Source: Symbiodinium natans
Taxonomy: Eukaryota; Sar; Dinophyceae; Suessiales; Symbiodiniaceae
Assembly (NCBI GenBank): GCA_905221605.1
Contig: CAJNDS010002671.1
Location: forward strand, 212,001-276,000
Direction: 5' to 3'
DNA length: 64,000 nt
Part shown: piece by piece, positions 44,713 through 55,344 of the stretch
Layout of the letters: each line of letters begins with the position of its first letter
Numbering within the stretch: position 1 is the stretch's first letter
Made by a program: the position numbers and the translations under genes
Notes under the pieces: model-generated
The model's database searches: none
Seen by the model: the letters and a program-made list of their open reading frames with translations, nothing else
Told to the model about the DNA's origin: nothing

Positions 44713-47700
44713 GTCGTTCATTTTGGCGAGATGCATCTGTGCTCCCGTCCTGGCTGCATAGGCACACCTGGGCACGAGATTCAGCTCGTGAGATTTGCCC
44801 TTGCAATGCGGGACCGGGCAAGTTCACGACATGCAGACGGAAAGGCATCAAAATTCAGCAAAATTCCAAAAGTTGCCCTATGTGGAGAGCTTGAGAGCAC
44901 ACATCACGCTGGTTTGCCTTCTAGCTCCCGCAAAGTCCAGGGCGGGAGCGGGGGAGGCCGGTGTGGGGTGAGGATGGTGAGGCCCCATAAAGCCGGCCAT
45001 GCCAGATGCAAGAACATCACTACTGTCACTACTGCGGCCCTGGGTGAGGGGGAGTTTCCAGTGCACGATGGTGACGTGACAGGGAGAACAACAACAGCAA
45101 GCAGGAGAGTGACATAGACTCGCGATGACAGATGAGGGCGCCAGAGGAAACTCGCCGGCGGAAGAGCCAAGCGCGGAAGAAAGGTTAGAAACATCAAGAG
45201 CGAGAAGCATGAGAAGGAGATTGTCACTGACTTGTGTGAGACGCGCGAATGTCTCCATTAAAACAGCCTATGCATGCACTTTTTTTTAAATGTTATCGCG
45301 CCACCTCGGCTCTGCTGCAAAAGACTCTGGGAAGGGTCTGGACATGTCTGGAAGGCTCTGGGGCAGTCTGAGGCTGTGGAAGGTTGGAGGAAGGCTGGAA
45401 GGCTGGAGCCGAATAAGGGGAAGCCTTGAGGCTGAAGGCTTTGGGCCGAGCACCCTTAATACTAAACACTAAACCCTGAACCTTCAACCTGGGATACCGG
45501 ATACCTAGACCTAAATACCTTGACACCTGCAAAGGAGAAGCCTGCGCCTAGAATATACCAAGCCATGTTCTGTGCTCAGAGAGAGCTCCCCAAACTCCAA
45601 TTCCAGTAATTAGAGCCAGCCTTACAGCGTTGGAACTTCAACATAGTGCCACACCGCTATGAGACACACCCGAGCATGCGACTGCAAAGTGCAGTGGGGT
45701 TTCCAGACAGCCTGCCCCATCGTTGCAGTGCAGTAGCTTTCAGTTCAAGTCAATGACAATGCTTGCCATGAGGACGGTACTGCGCTCTGTTATTTTGGCA
45801 GCCGAGATCACAGGTAATTGTATTGCTTCTTCGAAACCCTTGCCCTCCCCATAACGAATATGCCTTTACCCACGACGAAAAGCAACATACAAAAGGACCA
45901 GAATCAGATTTACGATGGCTCTTGATTGACTAGAAGTTGCGAAAGAAGCAATGAACCACTCAGTGCTACTCGTAGCTGAATGTTGGAAAGAAGGGGTATC
46001 AGTTGCGGCAGGATCGGCTGGAAGAGCTGAGGCCGGAGCTTGATCAGATTCCACGTCAAAGCATATCAAAGCGCACTTTGCTGCCGGCACGAGAGAGAGA
46101 GCCCCACAACCCAGTCGTCGCCTGCATTTTCCTGGCAGGATCTGACAGGGTTTCCTAAGGACTTGATTCTGCCCATGACCGGGCCTGGCCCCATCGCTCC
46201 CTTCTCCCTTTGTTGGCGTTCCTCTCTCTCTCTCTCTGTCTCTCCCGGTCTGTGCCTCTGCAGTCGCGCGCTTCTCCCTCTTTCTCTCTCTCTCCCATAA
46301 CCGTCATTTACTTTCTCAGTGCTGTATTTTGCTGTCTCCCTTCTGCCGTCCATCAAGTCGGTTTTGCTTTGCTTCGCTTTGCTTTGCATCATGCTAAGGC
46401 TTGCACCAGGGCCAGATCTGCTAGACATCAGAGCACACGCTTTCCATGTTTGAGACGCACACGGGCGCAACAAAACGGATGAGTAAACCAACCGAGTAAA
46501 CTTTGAGTAAACCTGAGAGAAGAGCCCCTCAGAGCAACCTCACACCAGTGCCTTCTCTTTTGGCAGACAGGAACCAAAGCCAAGCCAACGCCCACATGAT
46601 GACATGCAAGCTTTCTTCAAGGCATTAGGCGTAGTCTACCCCCACATCCGGCGAATTCCAGCTATGTACAGCAGCATCCTGCAGACGTCAAGCTTTTGAA
46701 GTAACTATCCTGCAGCCAACACAACCACAAACAACAACCAGCAACAGAAACTGTAGCAACATCAGCGCTAGCAAACACAACAGCAGCAATGGCAGCCACA
46801 TCTGGCTGGGCACATGCGATGCCCATGTCGAATTGCAGAGTTTTCTTCCGGATGTTGCTTGCACAAAGTGGCTGTGAGTCACCATTGTCTACACGTGTCC
46901 ACACGCGCTGTTCAGGAAAGCGCTGCCCCCGATGGCCAGTCAGGTCCGAGCAGTCCGGCAGCTTCAGGGTTTTGCCAAGCATAGTCCAAGCATGCTGGGT
47001 TTAGGGTTTAGAGTTTAGGGTCTAGGGTTTCTGCCCCTGGAACAGGCCTCGAAGCTCTCCTTGGCCATTGGTGTCGACATGGGCAAAGCAACCAGACTCG
47101 CACCCTGATGAAATTGAGTGTTTTGTTAACACCCGTCTTCTGCACCTGACATCCGGGAAAAGATGCGACACCGTCGGATTATCCTCATCCAAGGTGCTTG
47201 GGCGACTCTGTCCCTATGTCGCGAGCTTAGGTTGCAACATGTCGTCGCAACACGGAGCTCTGTTGCATGTTGCAAGTTGTGCTGCACCATGTGATCTAGT
47301 TCATATCTGCCGGCAGAGCTATCGGGGCAGGGAAGCTCCTTTCGACTTAAGGTCACTGTCACCGGGCCCGCTGTGCGGCAAGCCAGGCAGAGTTGCACAT
47401 TTCTCTGGATCATAGTTAGAGTTAAAGTGCTGCTCTCCTGTCTCCTTGCCAAGAGGCGGTTATGTGAGGAGGCGCATATCCAGGCCACCAGACAAGCCAC
47501 CTGGCCAGCAACCTTCAGCCTTGAACAATCTAACTTGTCCAGAGGTTTCATATGGACGGCAGCATCTGAAGACAGGCATTTCCTTCCATCATTTGCTTGT
47601 ATAGGGATTCTCAGAACTTCGCGTGCACTTGCATGTGCAAGTAGCTGACATCTAGGAAGAGCGGCTGAAGGGCCGCCGCATCACGCACAGGAACAGGACG

Positions 47701-48997
47701 ACACCATCCCTCACACTGCACTGCTTGTCAAAGCTACTCATCAATCTTTGTCCAGCACGGTGAGAAGCAACAAAACACAACTTCTCCCAATGTCTCACAT
47801 CTCTCGAATCGCTCGTTCCGGGTCCAAGGGCTTCGCGCAGATCTTTGTCTCTCAGCTGATCATGCGTCGGCTAGGCAGTGGCCTTTCAGTCAGTGACATG
47901 GCACACATACTTCCTTCGCAATGGGCTTGCCTTTGCGTTGACCAGGTCCAGTCCTCTCTACCTTGCCGATAAAGCCCGTGGATGTCCAGACAGGAGGGGA
48001 AGCCTGCACCGTGGAGGGCAGACGCCTGCGAAGTTCTTTCACTACATGTCACAGGCGCACCACCTCCGAAGATGCTGCCGCAGCAAGACGAGGCTCACTC
48101 CAGTTCATAAACTTAGCACACACAGACACACATCGCGTAACAGAATGAGAAACCTACTTGCACCCTCGAGCAACGTTTGAGACAAGTGCTTGCTGCAGGC
48201 TGAGGAATCGAGCCGGATTTTTGCTTGGAGCTTAACGAGCACCAATTCACCAGTGCTTCACCAGTGCAGATTGAATGTCGGCTTGAAGAACTACACAAGT
48301 TAGGGTTTCGTCGACATATCTTGGAAAACGCGTGGCATGAGACATTGAATCGCAATAATGTGGAACCTGTTTGTGCTCGGGTAGGGCCTTGGTGTGCACA
48401 GCTCACGCAAGGCCCTGCTTCAAGCGAGCGAGGTCTGCCACTCAGACGCATGCCAGGTAACGCTACTGGCATGCCCTGAAGTTCTGAGGAATTCCAGAGC
48501 TCGAGCCAGAACGAGGGAGTGGACAAGGCCTCCTTGTCTGCCGGTCTTACATTTGCATTGCCAGCAAGCACTTGGTAAATTCTCAGATGATCTCAGCAAC
48601 ACTTTACCAAACTCTTGCCAAGACTCGAGCGAGAGCTGTGCTCACGCACCACCCAACTTTGACCACAGCTATTCACATGCATTGCTGGCTAAAGCTGGCT
48701 TGCAGCTTTGTGGTCCATGCTTCAGTTGCTGCTGGCTTTCTTCATTGGTTGTCGATTCCGAATGCCTCAATCTTCTGCGGGGTTGACCTGCAAACACTGT
48801 ACAGTGTCATTGGCATGGTGTTTCACGTTCAAATCGCCAGGACATGCCAAGTAGCCCAAGCGGGCCTTCTCACGCGAAGGCACGGCCTTTGCGGCCTTTG
48901 GTTTTGGTCGAGTCTCAGTGGCGAGCACAGTCTCAGTGGCGAGCACTGTCTCATGGACAGATTCTGCAGCTTTGGACAGGAAAGCGAGGAGGCAAAG
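44713..48997. other. No gene recognised
   Basis: Only short overlapping frames on both strands. 46203-46290 is TC-rich. 46998-47030 is a degenerate TTTAGGG patch. 48225-48400 has a + frame (IECRLEELHKLGFRRHILEN) that may be an exon, but its ends are not defined. Confidence 0.35.
46998..47030 (+). repeat. Degenerate TTTAGGG patch
   Basis: Four to five units of GGGTTTA with one AGAG and one TCTA variant. Confidence 0.75.
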
Positions 48998-49860
48998 ATG
49001 TGGGGGGTGAGGGGAGCGGGGAGGGAGGGTGGGGAAGGTGAGGGGAGGGGGATGGGGGAGGGTTTGGGCATGCATTGGAGCCCATAGAATAAGGGGGCAA
49101 AGATCTAACGCAACATGAATGAATGGGGGGGGGGGGGCAGGAAGGGTTTGGGAGGGTAGGGGGGGGGGTGGGGGGGGGGGGGGGTTTGGGCATGCATTGG
49201 AGCCCATAGAATTATTCATGCGTTTGGGCATAGGGGGGGCAAAGATCTGGTGGGCAAAGATGTGGGGTGAGGGGAGCGCGGAAAGTGGGGAAGGTGGGGG
49301 GAGCGGAACTTGAGGGAATGGCAGGGGCGGAGAAGGGAATGTTTGGGCATGCATTGGAGCCCATTGTTTGGGCATGCATTGGAGCCCATACGAGGCAAAG
49401 ATGTGGGGGGTGAGGGGAGCGGGGAGGGTGGGGAGGGTGAGGGGGGTGGGGGGGGCGGGGAGGGTTTGGGCATGCATTCAGGCAGAGGGGGCAAAGATCT
49501 AACGCAACATGAAGGAATGGTGGGAAGGGTAGGGGGGGGGGGGGGGGGGGCAGGGAGGGTTTGGGCATGCATTGGAGCCCATAGAATTATTCATGCGTAT
49601 AGGGGGGGCAAAGATCTGGGAGGCAAAGATGTGGGGTGAGGGGAGCGCGGAAAGTGGGGAAGGTGGGGGGAGCGGAACTTGAGGGAATGGCAGGGGCGGA
49701 GAAGGGAATGTTGGGCATGCATTGGAGCCCATTGTTTGGGCATGCATTGGAGCCCATAGGAGGCAAAGATGTAAGGGGTGAGGGGAGCGGGGAGGGTGGG
49801 GAGGGTGAGGGGGGTGGGGGGGGCGGGGAGGGTTTGGGCATGCATTGGAGCCCATAGAAT
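48998..49860. repeat. G-rich tandem repeat, period about 375 bases
   Basis: Long blocks recur: GGAGCCCATAGAATTATTCA at 49199 and 49574, the GGCAAAGATGTGGGGTGAGG block at 49254 and 49631, and GTTTGGGCATGCATTGG at several places. Within each unit a shorter element TTGGGCATGCATTGGAGCCC occurs singly or doubled. G runs of 6-14 bases are frequent, so the G strand could form quadruplexes. Overlapping Pro-rich frames on the minus strand are repeat artefacts. Confidence 0.85.
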
Positions 49861-50489
49861 ACTTCAGGCAGATAAGCAAGCAGTTGAGAAGCAGTGTAAG
49901 AGCTGTGGCAGCTTGTTTTTCAACGAATCTCCAGGTTTATTGAGCAAAGCCGGCACCGCATACAGCTCCAGCATCATCTGCAGCACTCTACGCCCATATG
50001 CGATGGCAATTGTTGCTGCCAGGCTTCACCGATGGCGCCGATCGTGTTCCATATTCCGGAATCGCAGCCCTCCGGCCAAGGCCCGGAGCAGGAGCAGCCA
50101 ACTGATCCCACGAAGAAAGCAGCGAAAGCAGCAGCAACACGAACGTCACGACATGTCACGACCGGCTAGGCTTCGCGTCGCCAACTTCCCAAGGCACGTT
50201 GTTTGTCGGCTTCCAGGGTGGAAGGATCTTAGTGCAGTGGCATGCTGGCGGTCCAGCGTTGGCTCTCTCATTGCAGCTCTCATGAACATGCTGGCTTTTC
50301 ATGCCTTAGACAAGCCCCCCAAGAGACTTCAGGGTTCCGAGCGCTACAAGACACCCTTCCGGAAACGGACACAGAACTGATCCGCGTGTGTCAAGAACCG
50401 TCGCTTTCCAGATTCTAAATGGCACTCCAACCTCCGCTTCCAGAAAGCCTCCGGTAAAGCGAAATTAGTTGCGCTGCCACACCCGTGCA

Positions 50490-51687
50490 ATGGGCGGCGA
50501 TGGCGGAAAAGGAATGCGTCGCTTCGCTTTCAAGGCCGGAGGTCGAAGCTTTGAAAAGTTACTTGTTCTAGACCCCCCCATAGCCTATGTATATGTACAT
50601 GTATATGCATATGTGTATGTGTATGTATATGTGTATGTATATATATATATATATGTATAATACTTATAAAGTGTTTGCCTCTATATTAAGCTTTGGTGTA
50701 TAAAACCACAAAACGACAGAATCACAGACGCAAATGAGAGAATAGATGCACAAACCCACAGAAGCCTAACACAGACGAAAGTGACAGACTGACTGGCTGG
50801 TTGGCGTGAAGGCTCTCTGCCCCAACGAGCTCGTCTCACGGATCATGGGCAAGGGCGGCACACGCAAAGCCGCATGACCAGTTAGAAGCTTTCCATGTCA
50901 CTGGCATTCTCAATGTTCGCTCCCCTGTGTCTCGTGGCATTGCTTGTTTGAGATGAACTGGATAGCGTCACGCGATGCAAAGGACCAGCTCCAGAGCGAA
51001 GTCGGTTGCCGGATCGTTGTCAGTGGCCGTGATGAGTACTTCCCTGGCACTCGTTGGCGAGTCCTGCTCATTTACAGTGACAAAGCAGAGGCAGGGCCCG
51101 AACAGGCTTCGAACAGACAATGCAAGCATTGTGGAATATTGCGGATTGCAGCACGTCTTTACTTGCTCAGATTTGTTCAGGCGATTCTCGGAGTGATGCA
51201 GCATGTCATCCGTGACATTATCGAATGTGGTGCAAAAGAATCAGCAAGTGCAGATGCAGACTTCCTCGGGGTGGATCGTGGCACTTACATTGTGCGGTGC
51301 GTGGTCACGAAGCAGATATCATCTGCCATTATTGGTCCAAAGGGCAATAATGCGCGTGCAATTCGAGAGGAGTCTGGATCAAGGGTTATCATCGACCCCA
51401 ACATAACTGCTGGTCACCAGATGGTGAAGCTTGTTGGCGAGCCGCAAGGCTTGCGTATTGCCTTGGCCAGGGTCAACCAGTTTGTCCAGGAGCAATACGG
51501 AAGTCCCAGCTACATGGAGTGGGCGACGATTAAGAGCTTTGACGGCGCAGGGAATCCTATCCATTCAGCTCCCACGGAGACAGGATTTAGTTATCACAGT
51601 GGTCACGGCATCCATGGCAAGGGAGCGTCCGACTGGCCAGAAGAGCGCGAGCGAACTCCTCGAGGAGCAGGCTTGGAGGGCTGTTAA
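50490..51687 (+). CDS. Two-KH-domain RNA-binding protein
   Basis: Binds single-stranded RNA through KH folds; likely acts on mRNA processing or stability. Four exons: 50490-50534 (ATG, MGGDGGKGMRRFAFK), 50812-50868, 50983-51084, 51181-51687. All three introns start GC (50535, 50869, 51085), end AG with G following, and are phase 0. KH1 is split: NELVSRIMGKGGTRK carries the GxxG loop (GKGG), then SEVGCRIVVSGRDEYFPGTR and RVLLIYSD, then the helix GVMQHVIRDIIE. KH2 lies within the last exon: VTKQISSAIIGPKGNNARAI (loop GPKG), SGSRVIIDPN, VKLVGEPQGLRIALARVN. The tail is Gly/His-rich and ends GAGLEGC. Total about 236 residues. A possible extra 5' exon (50032, MAPIVFHIPESQPSGQGPEQ) is unproven. It lies shortly after the G-rich repeat. 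Confidence 0.88.
50583..50658. repeat. (TATG)n/(TA)n microsatellite
   Basis: Imperfect TATGTA repeats ending in pure TA, inside the first intron of the KH gene. The coding frame that seems to run into it is not real. Confidence 0.85.
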
Positions 51688-51879
51688 AGGCATGTTGGGC
51701 ACGAGTTGGGCATTTTTTTCAATTTTGATCCATATGCCCGGTGGCACTCGAGGCTGTTGCTGTTGTGGTTGTGCTTCATTGCTTCATGTATGTCGCCGCT
51801 GTCGTAGCTTTATTTGTGCTACTGCTTCCTACTGCTTCTCCCAGTGATGCAGTGCACCAGGCCTTTGTTTACTTTTCGT

Positions 51880-52440
51880 TCTCTGTTACTTTGACCTAGG
51901 TTATTCGGACTGTTGTATTGTGTAGCTTCTGTGCCTTTTGTTTTTTGTGGCGTCCGTCCTGCGCCTTCCCATAGGAAAACTCAGAAACCTATGATTCCGA
52001 TGACTATTAGTGTTGTCATTGCTATTAAAGCCCATGATAAATCATGTAAATGTACGGGTCTGTTCGCGTATTTAATTCTACAGAAGAAGAGTGAACGAAA
52101 CGAGCTCAAAATCCTAAAGTCCTGAAGCCAGAGTGAGCGACTGTACATTGCCATCTATGAAATGGCATATTATTCCTGTAGCCTCAATAAATGCGGTTCT
52201 CATCTTTCTTTGGTCTTTTGTGCCACATTTTCACGTAGATTAACCCCCATAAAATGCATTAAGTTGGGCGCTGCTATTCTGTGAATATTAGTCATTCTGC
52301 AGTTTTTTTGCGAAAACACCCTTTTAATAGAGGCTTCTACAGGAAACACAATGCTACGAAAAAACTTCTTTGCTTGTAGAACTAATGAGATAAGTAAATC
52401 AGCATCTTTTAACACATGAATGTGTTTTGCCATTGTCTGG
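51880..52440. other. AT-rich island, origin unknown
   Basis: Markedly richer in A and T than its surroundings, without the usual CA or GC simple repeats. On the minus strand 52200-52433 is a 77-codon frame (MAKHIHVLKDADLLISLVLQ), and 51990-52080 read on the minus strand is hydrophobic (ALIAMTTLIVIGIIGF) before an in-frame TGA. This could be organelle-derived or bacterial DNA or an unusual UTR; I could not identify a known organelle gene. Confidence 0.35.
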
Positions 52441-53528
52441 TCGTCTTCGTCGTCATCGTCGTCATTGTCGTCGCTGCAGTGTTGTTCGTCCAGCTACGGG
52501 ATGAAAAGCACGCATCCCATGATTATGCCATGCCCCATTTAAGCATACCCCCGATTGTGTTCAAACAAAAGCCAGCAGATCCCAATGTAGTATCAGGGAG
52601 AGGCGGGACGTATTTGCTTTTGGCGAGAGGGGATTCCGAGATTCAAGCGTTACTGATACCAACTTTCATTGCTGTGGCTGTTGCGGGCGCCATGATCGTA
52701 GTGGTGGTCGCAAACGATTTTGCGCTGTTAAGAAGAATTGGGTTTTGATCGGGCCATACGGTGCCCTTCTAGCACAGGTGCAATCGTTGCGCCTCCGCAG
52801 CGAGGCGGTTCCAGAAGTACAGCCAAGCTGCAGCAGCCCGCGACGTCGGCAGGGCAACTTGGGTTTTGCTCTGTGAACTTCTTTTGAACGTAACATCTTG
52901 CGCAGGAATGCCGCGGCATCTATAGGTGTTGCACAAAAAGAGGCGGCGTCACGTGTGTTCCCACAGGCTGTCACCAACTGCAGCCACAGCTTGCAATGTG
53001 GAGGCATGTGCATGTAAGGAGTCCAAGTTAGGTTTCGTAAGTTCCGTATGGCCAATCCCACCACTTGGCATCTTGTCAGGGCAGCACGCCTAGGAGCAAT
53101 CTGTTTTGCAGTACCTCGTAAAACAGCTCGGCCAGAAGAAAGTTGGGAGATTCCCGTGCCTTGTTCCTGTGGATTTTGAATGTTGTTGAGTCGGCTCCTG
53201 ACTCTAAGGTCAGAGGGTGACGACGCTGACTCAGATCTTCTTTCTGCCTTGGGCTCCACTGCCCACGGTTTCCCACCAGGTGCACAGTTGCTTTTTCGAC
53301 TCGTTCGACCCCATGAGGTGTTAAGTCCTCAGTGGAGGTACACTGGACATGGAGTACACCATCAATTGCGAGTTGCCGAGTGAAAAGGCTGGTGGCAAAT
53401 AATGTCCAAGTCGCGTAGGTTTGCTTGTCTACATGTCTGCGCTGCTCGATGGCCCAAGCTCGTCCAGCATGTAAATAGGCCTGGAAGGTCATAAGTCACA
53501 AGCTGGGGATTTGGGCAGCGCCGCGCAG
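52441..53528. other. No gene recognised
   Basis: A (GTC)n-like patch lies at 52441-52480. Frames on both strands (52416-52748 plus, 52666-53259 minus) overlap and neither shows a domain. The 5' exons of the KH protein visible at 53529 are expected here but were not found. Confidence 0.35.
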
Positions 53529-53822
53529 GTCGGGCTTCTCATCGGCAAACGTGGAGAGGATGTGCAACGGATCCGTCTGTTGGCTGGAACGAACGAGAGG
53601 GGTCGGCACTTGCTTCCTGGGATAGAAAGACATGGTTAGACTACTGTTAGACTGTAGACACCTCTTCCCTTTTGCGGAGCTGGAGGCAAGAAGACCGGAA
53701 CCTACATCCACTTCGATCCAGCGCAAGATGGTAGCGAGGGCCAAACCCTCACGATCAGGGGGCCTCTGCTCAAGACCTATCGTGCCCATGCGATGCTTAT
53801 GCGAAGATATCACGAGACGCAG
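53529..53822 (+). CDS. KH-domain exons of a second RNA-binding protein
   Basis: 53529-53582 reads VGLLIGKRGEDVQRIRLL with the GxxG loop GKRG, preceded by CAG and followed by a GC donor. 53694-53822 continues the fold: TGTYIHFDPAQDGSEGQ, LTIRGPLLKTYRAHAMLM and RRYHE, then a GT donor (a GC donor six bases later is possible). Joined, they give one complete KH domain with a long variable loop. The second acceptor is AG followed by A, unlike most others here. Neither start nor stop is seen. Likely related to the KH gene at 50490, but the sequences are clearly different. Confidence 0.75.
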
Positions 53823-54673
53823 GTGGAGGCCTCTAGATTGCACTGAAAGAGTGCATGGTTCTGTGCACTTAGCAAGCAGCTTAGCAAGCATCGTCTTTAG
53901 GATTTGCTAGACGGCTAGGGCTACCGGACGACGCACTGCACGAAGGGTTTGTCCAATAGAGTATTTAGTTTGAAAGGGAGTGCTGCAATCGCTGCCCTAG
54001 AAGTGATGCAGAGCTCCATAGCCTTGCGGAGGAGACCCCACCACCACAGAATGGTACGAATGGAGACAAGGACAAAGATCAAAAAGTGCAGGAGACTTTG
54101 CCTGCACTGTTGGCATGCTCATGGCACTCTTGGGGCCATCACTGAGCCCTGCAGCAGCTTTGCCCCCTAGACTGCCAGTGCCGATGCAGCTCAACACCAG
54201 GATCCGATTGCCGACCCTCCCAAGGAATTACAAGTTTAGGGTCTGGGGATGGCAAAATTGTATGGGGGTCAAGCCCACAGGCTCAGGGGTCAACAGATGC
54301 GCTGGCACGACAGATGTGGTTGCGTTGCAGCGGCAGATTGCCCCCGCGACGTGACGAGCGCACCGATCCTCATCTCCTGCCCGAGCCCCTGTACAAACCT
54401 ATGTCTGTTCAGAGTCCTCCTGCTTTGCGGGGCTTCCTTTATATCATCTGAATCTGCACCTTTGCTAGAACCTGATAGGATACTTGGGACATGGACTCCT
54501 TCATGAATCTGCATGCCCTGGCACGTTCTACTTGCTACTAACTTCATGACGGGGCTCCTTTGCAAGCAACGGCAATCACATCGCTCAAATAGCCTCTCAC
54601 GACGTTTTGCTCGAATCTTGTGATATGCTCTGCCAGGGCCAACAACTGAGTGTGACTTTGCATACACCACCAG

Positions 54674-54757
54674 CTACTTCCTGAGGAGCTGGAGGAGCAG
54701 CTACAAGCTCTGCAGCGGCAGATGGCAGAAGTAAAGAACAGCATGAGCCTCGGCCAA
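54674..54757 (+). CDS. Coiled-coil exon, perhaps of the second KH gene
   Basis: It follows CCAG, reads LLPEELEEQLQALQRQMAEV then KNSMSLGQ, and is followed by GCATTC, a possible GC donor in phase 0. Heptad-like Leu spacing predicts a coiled coil. Its link to the KH exons 850 bases upstream is inferred from position only. Confidence 0.45.
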
Positions 54758-55098
54758 GCATTCGCGTTGTGCCTTCTTACTGGGGAAAGCCCACACGTCA
54801 GCCGCCTCGACCCAATATCTACTGTAAAGGCCAGTTGAAGATTTGTCTACAGGGAGGTCGGGGTGGAAGTCAAGTGACTTAAATGTGTGCTGCCACACGT
54901 AGCCTTCTCTCGAGCCTCACACAAGGGGCGCTCAGCATCACATCATTTTTTCTCAGTCTGCACCAGAATCGCTTAAGTTTTGCCCCACGTCGGATTCATG
55001 CCCATGACCTTGTGGATGTGAAGCAGCTGGAACTACTCCGAGGGTGTCGTGGAGGTTTGATCCGAAATGTTCACAGATCGGACGAGGCGGCCATATGA

Positions 55099-55344
55099 AA
55101 GATCAACGGCGCTTTCTTCAACTATTTGCGAGCCCTACAGAGCCGACTGCCGGCCAACTTCGAAGACTTAGCAGGTGAGCTATCAGATTTCAGAAGTCAC
55201 TCAAATCAAGAAGGAGAACATGTTTCACACGCAGAGTGGACAATCACGGGGTCGAAGCGTTTTTTCTTTGATGAAATCCTCACTTCTCAACCCCTTTGGC
55301 GCAACCGGCAGAGGGTGCACCTCCCTCGTCGTACATCTCACTGA
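55099..55344 (+). CDS. Candidate exon, unrecognised
   Basis: It follows an AG and reads INGAFFNYLRALQSRLPANF then EDLAGELSDFRSHSNQ; an open frame continues to a stop at 55344. No family is recognised. The first 25 residues are the most protein-like. Confidence 0.35.
   Translation, partial: KINGAFFNYLRALQSRLPANFEDLAGELSDFRSHSNQEGEHVSHAEWTITGSKRFFFDEILTSQPLWRNRQRVHLPRRTSH

Noticed and set aside
49499-49879. Pro-rich minus-strand frames
   Set aside because: Translations of the G-rich tandem repeat.
50560-50660. Tyr/Val-rich extension of the first KH exon
   Set aside because: Translation of the TATG microsatellite; the GC donor at 50535 removes it and joins KH1 correctly.
55175-55186. GTGAGCTATCAG as an intron
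   Set aside because: Twelve bases is too short, and the frame reads through it.
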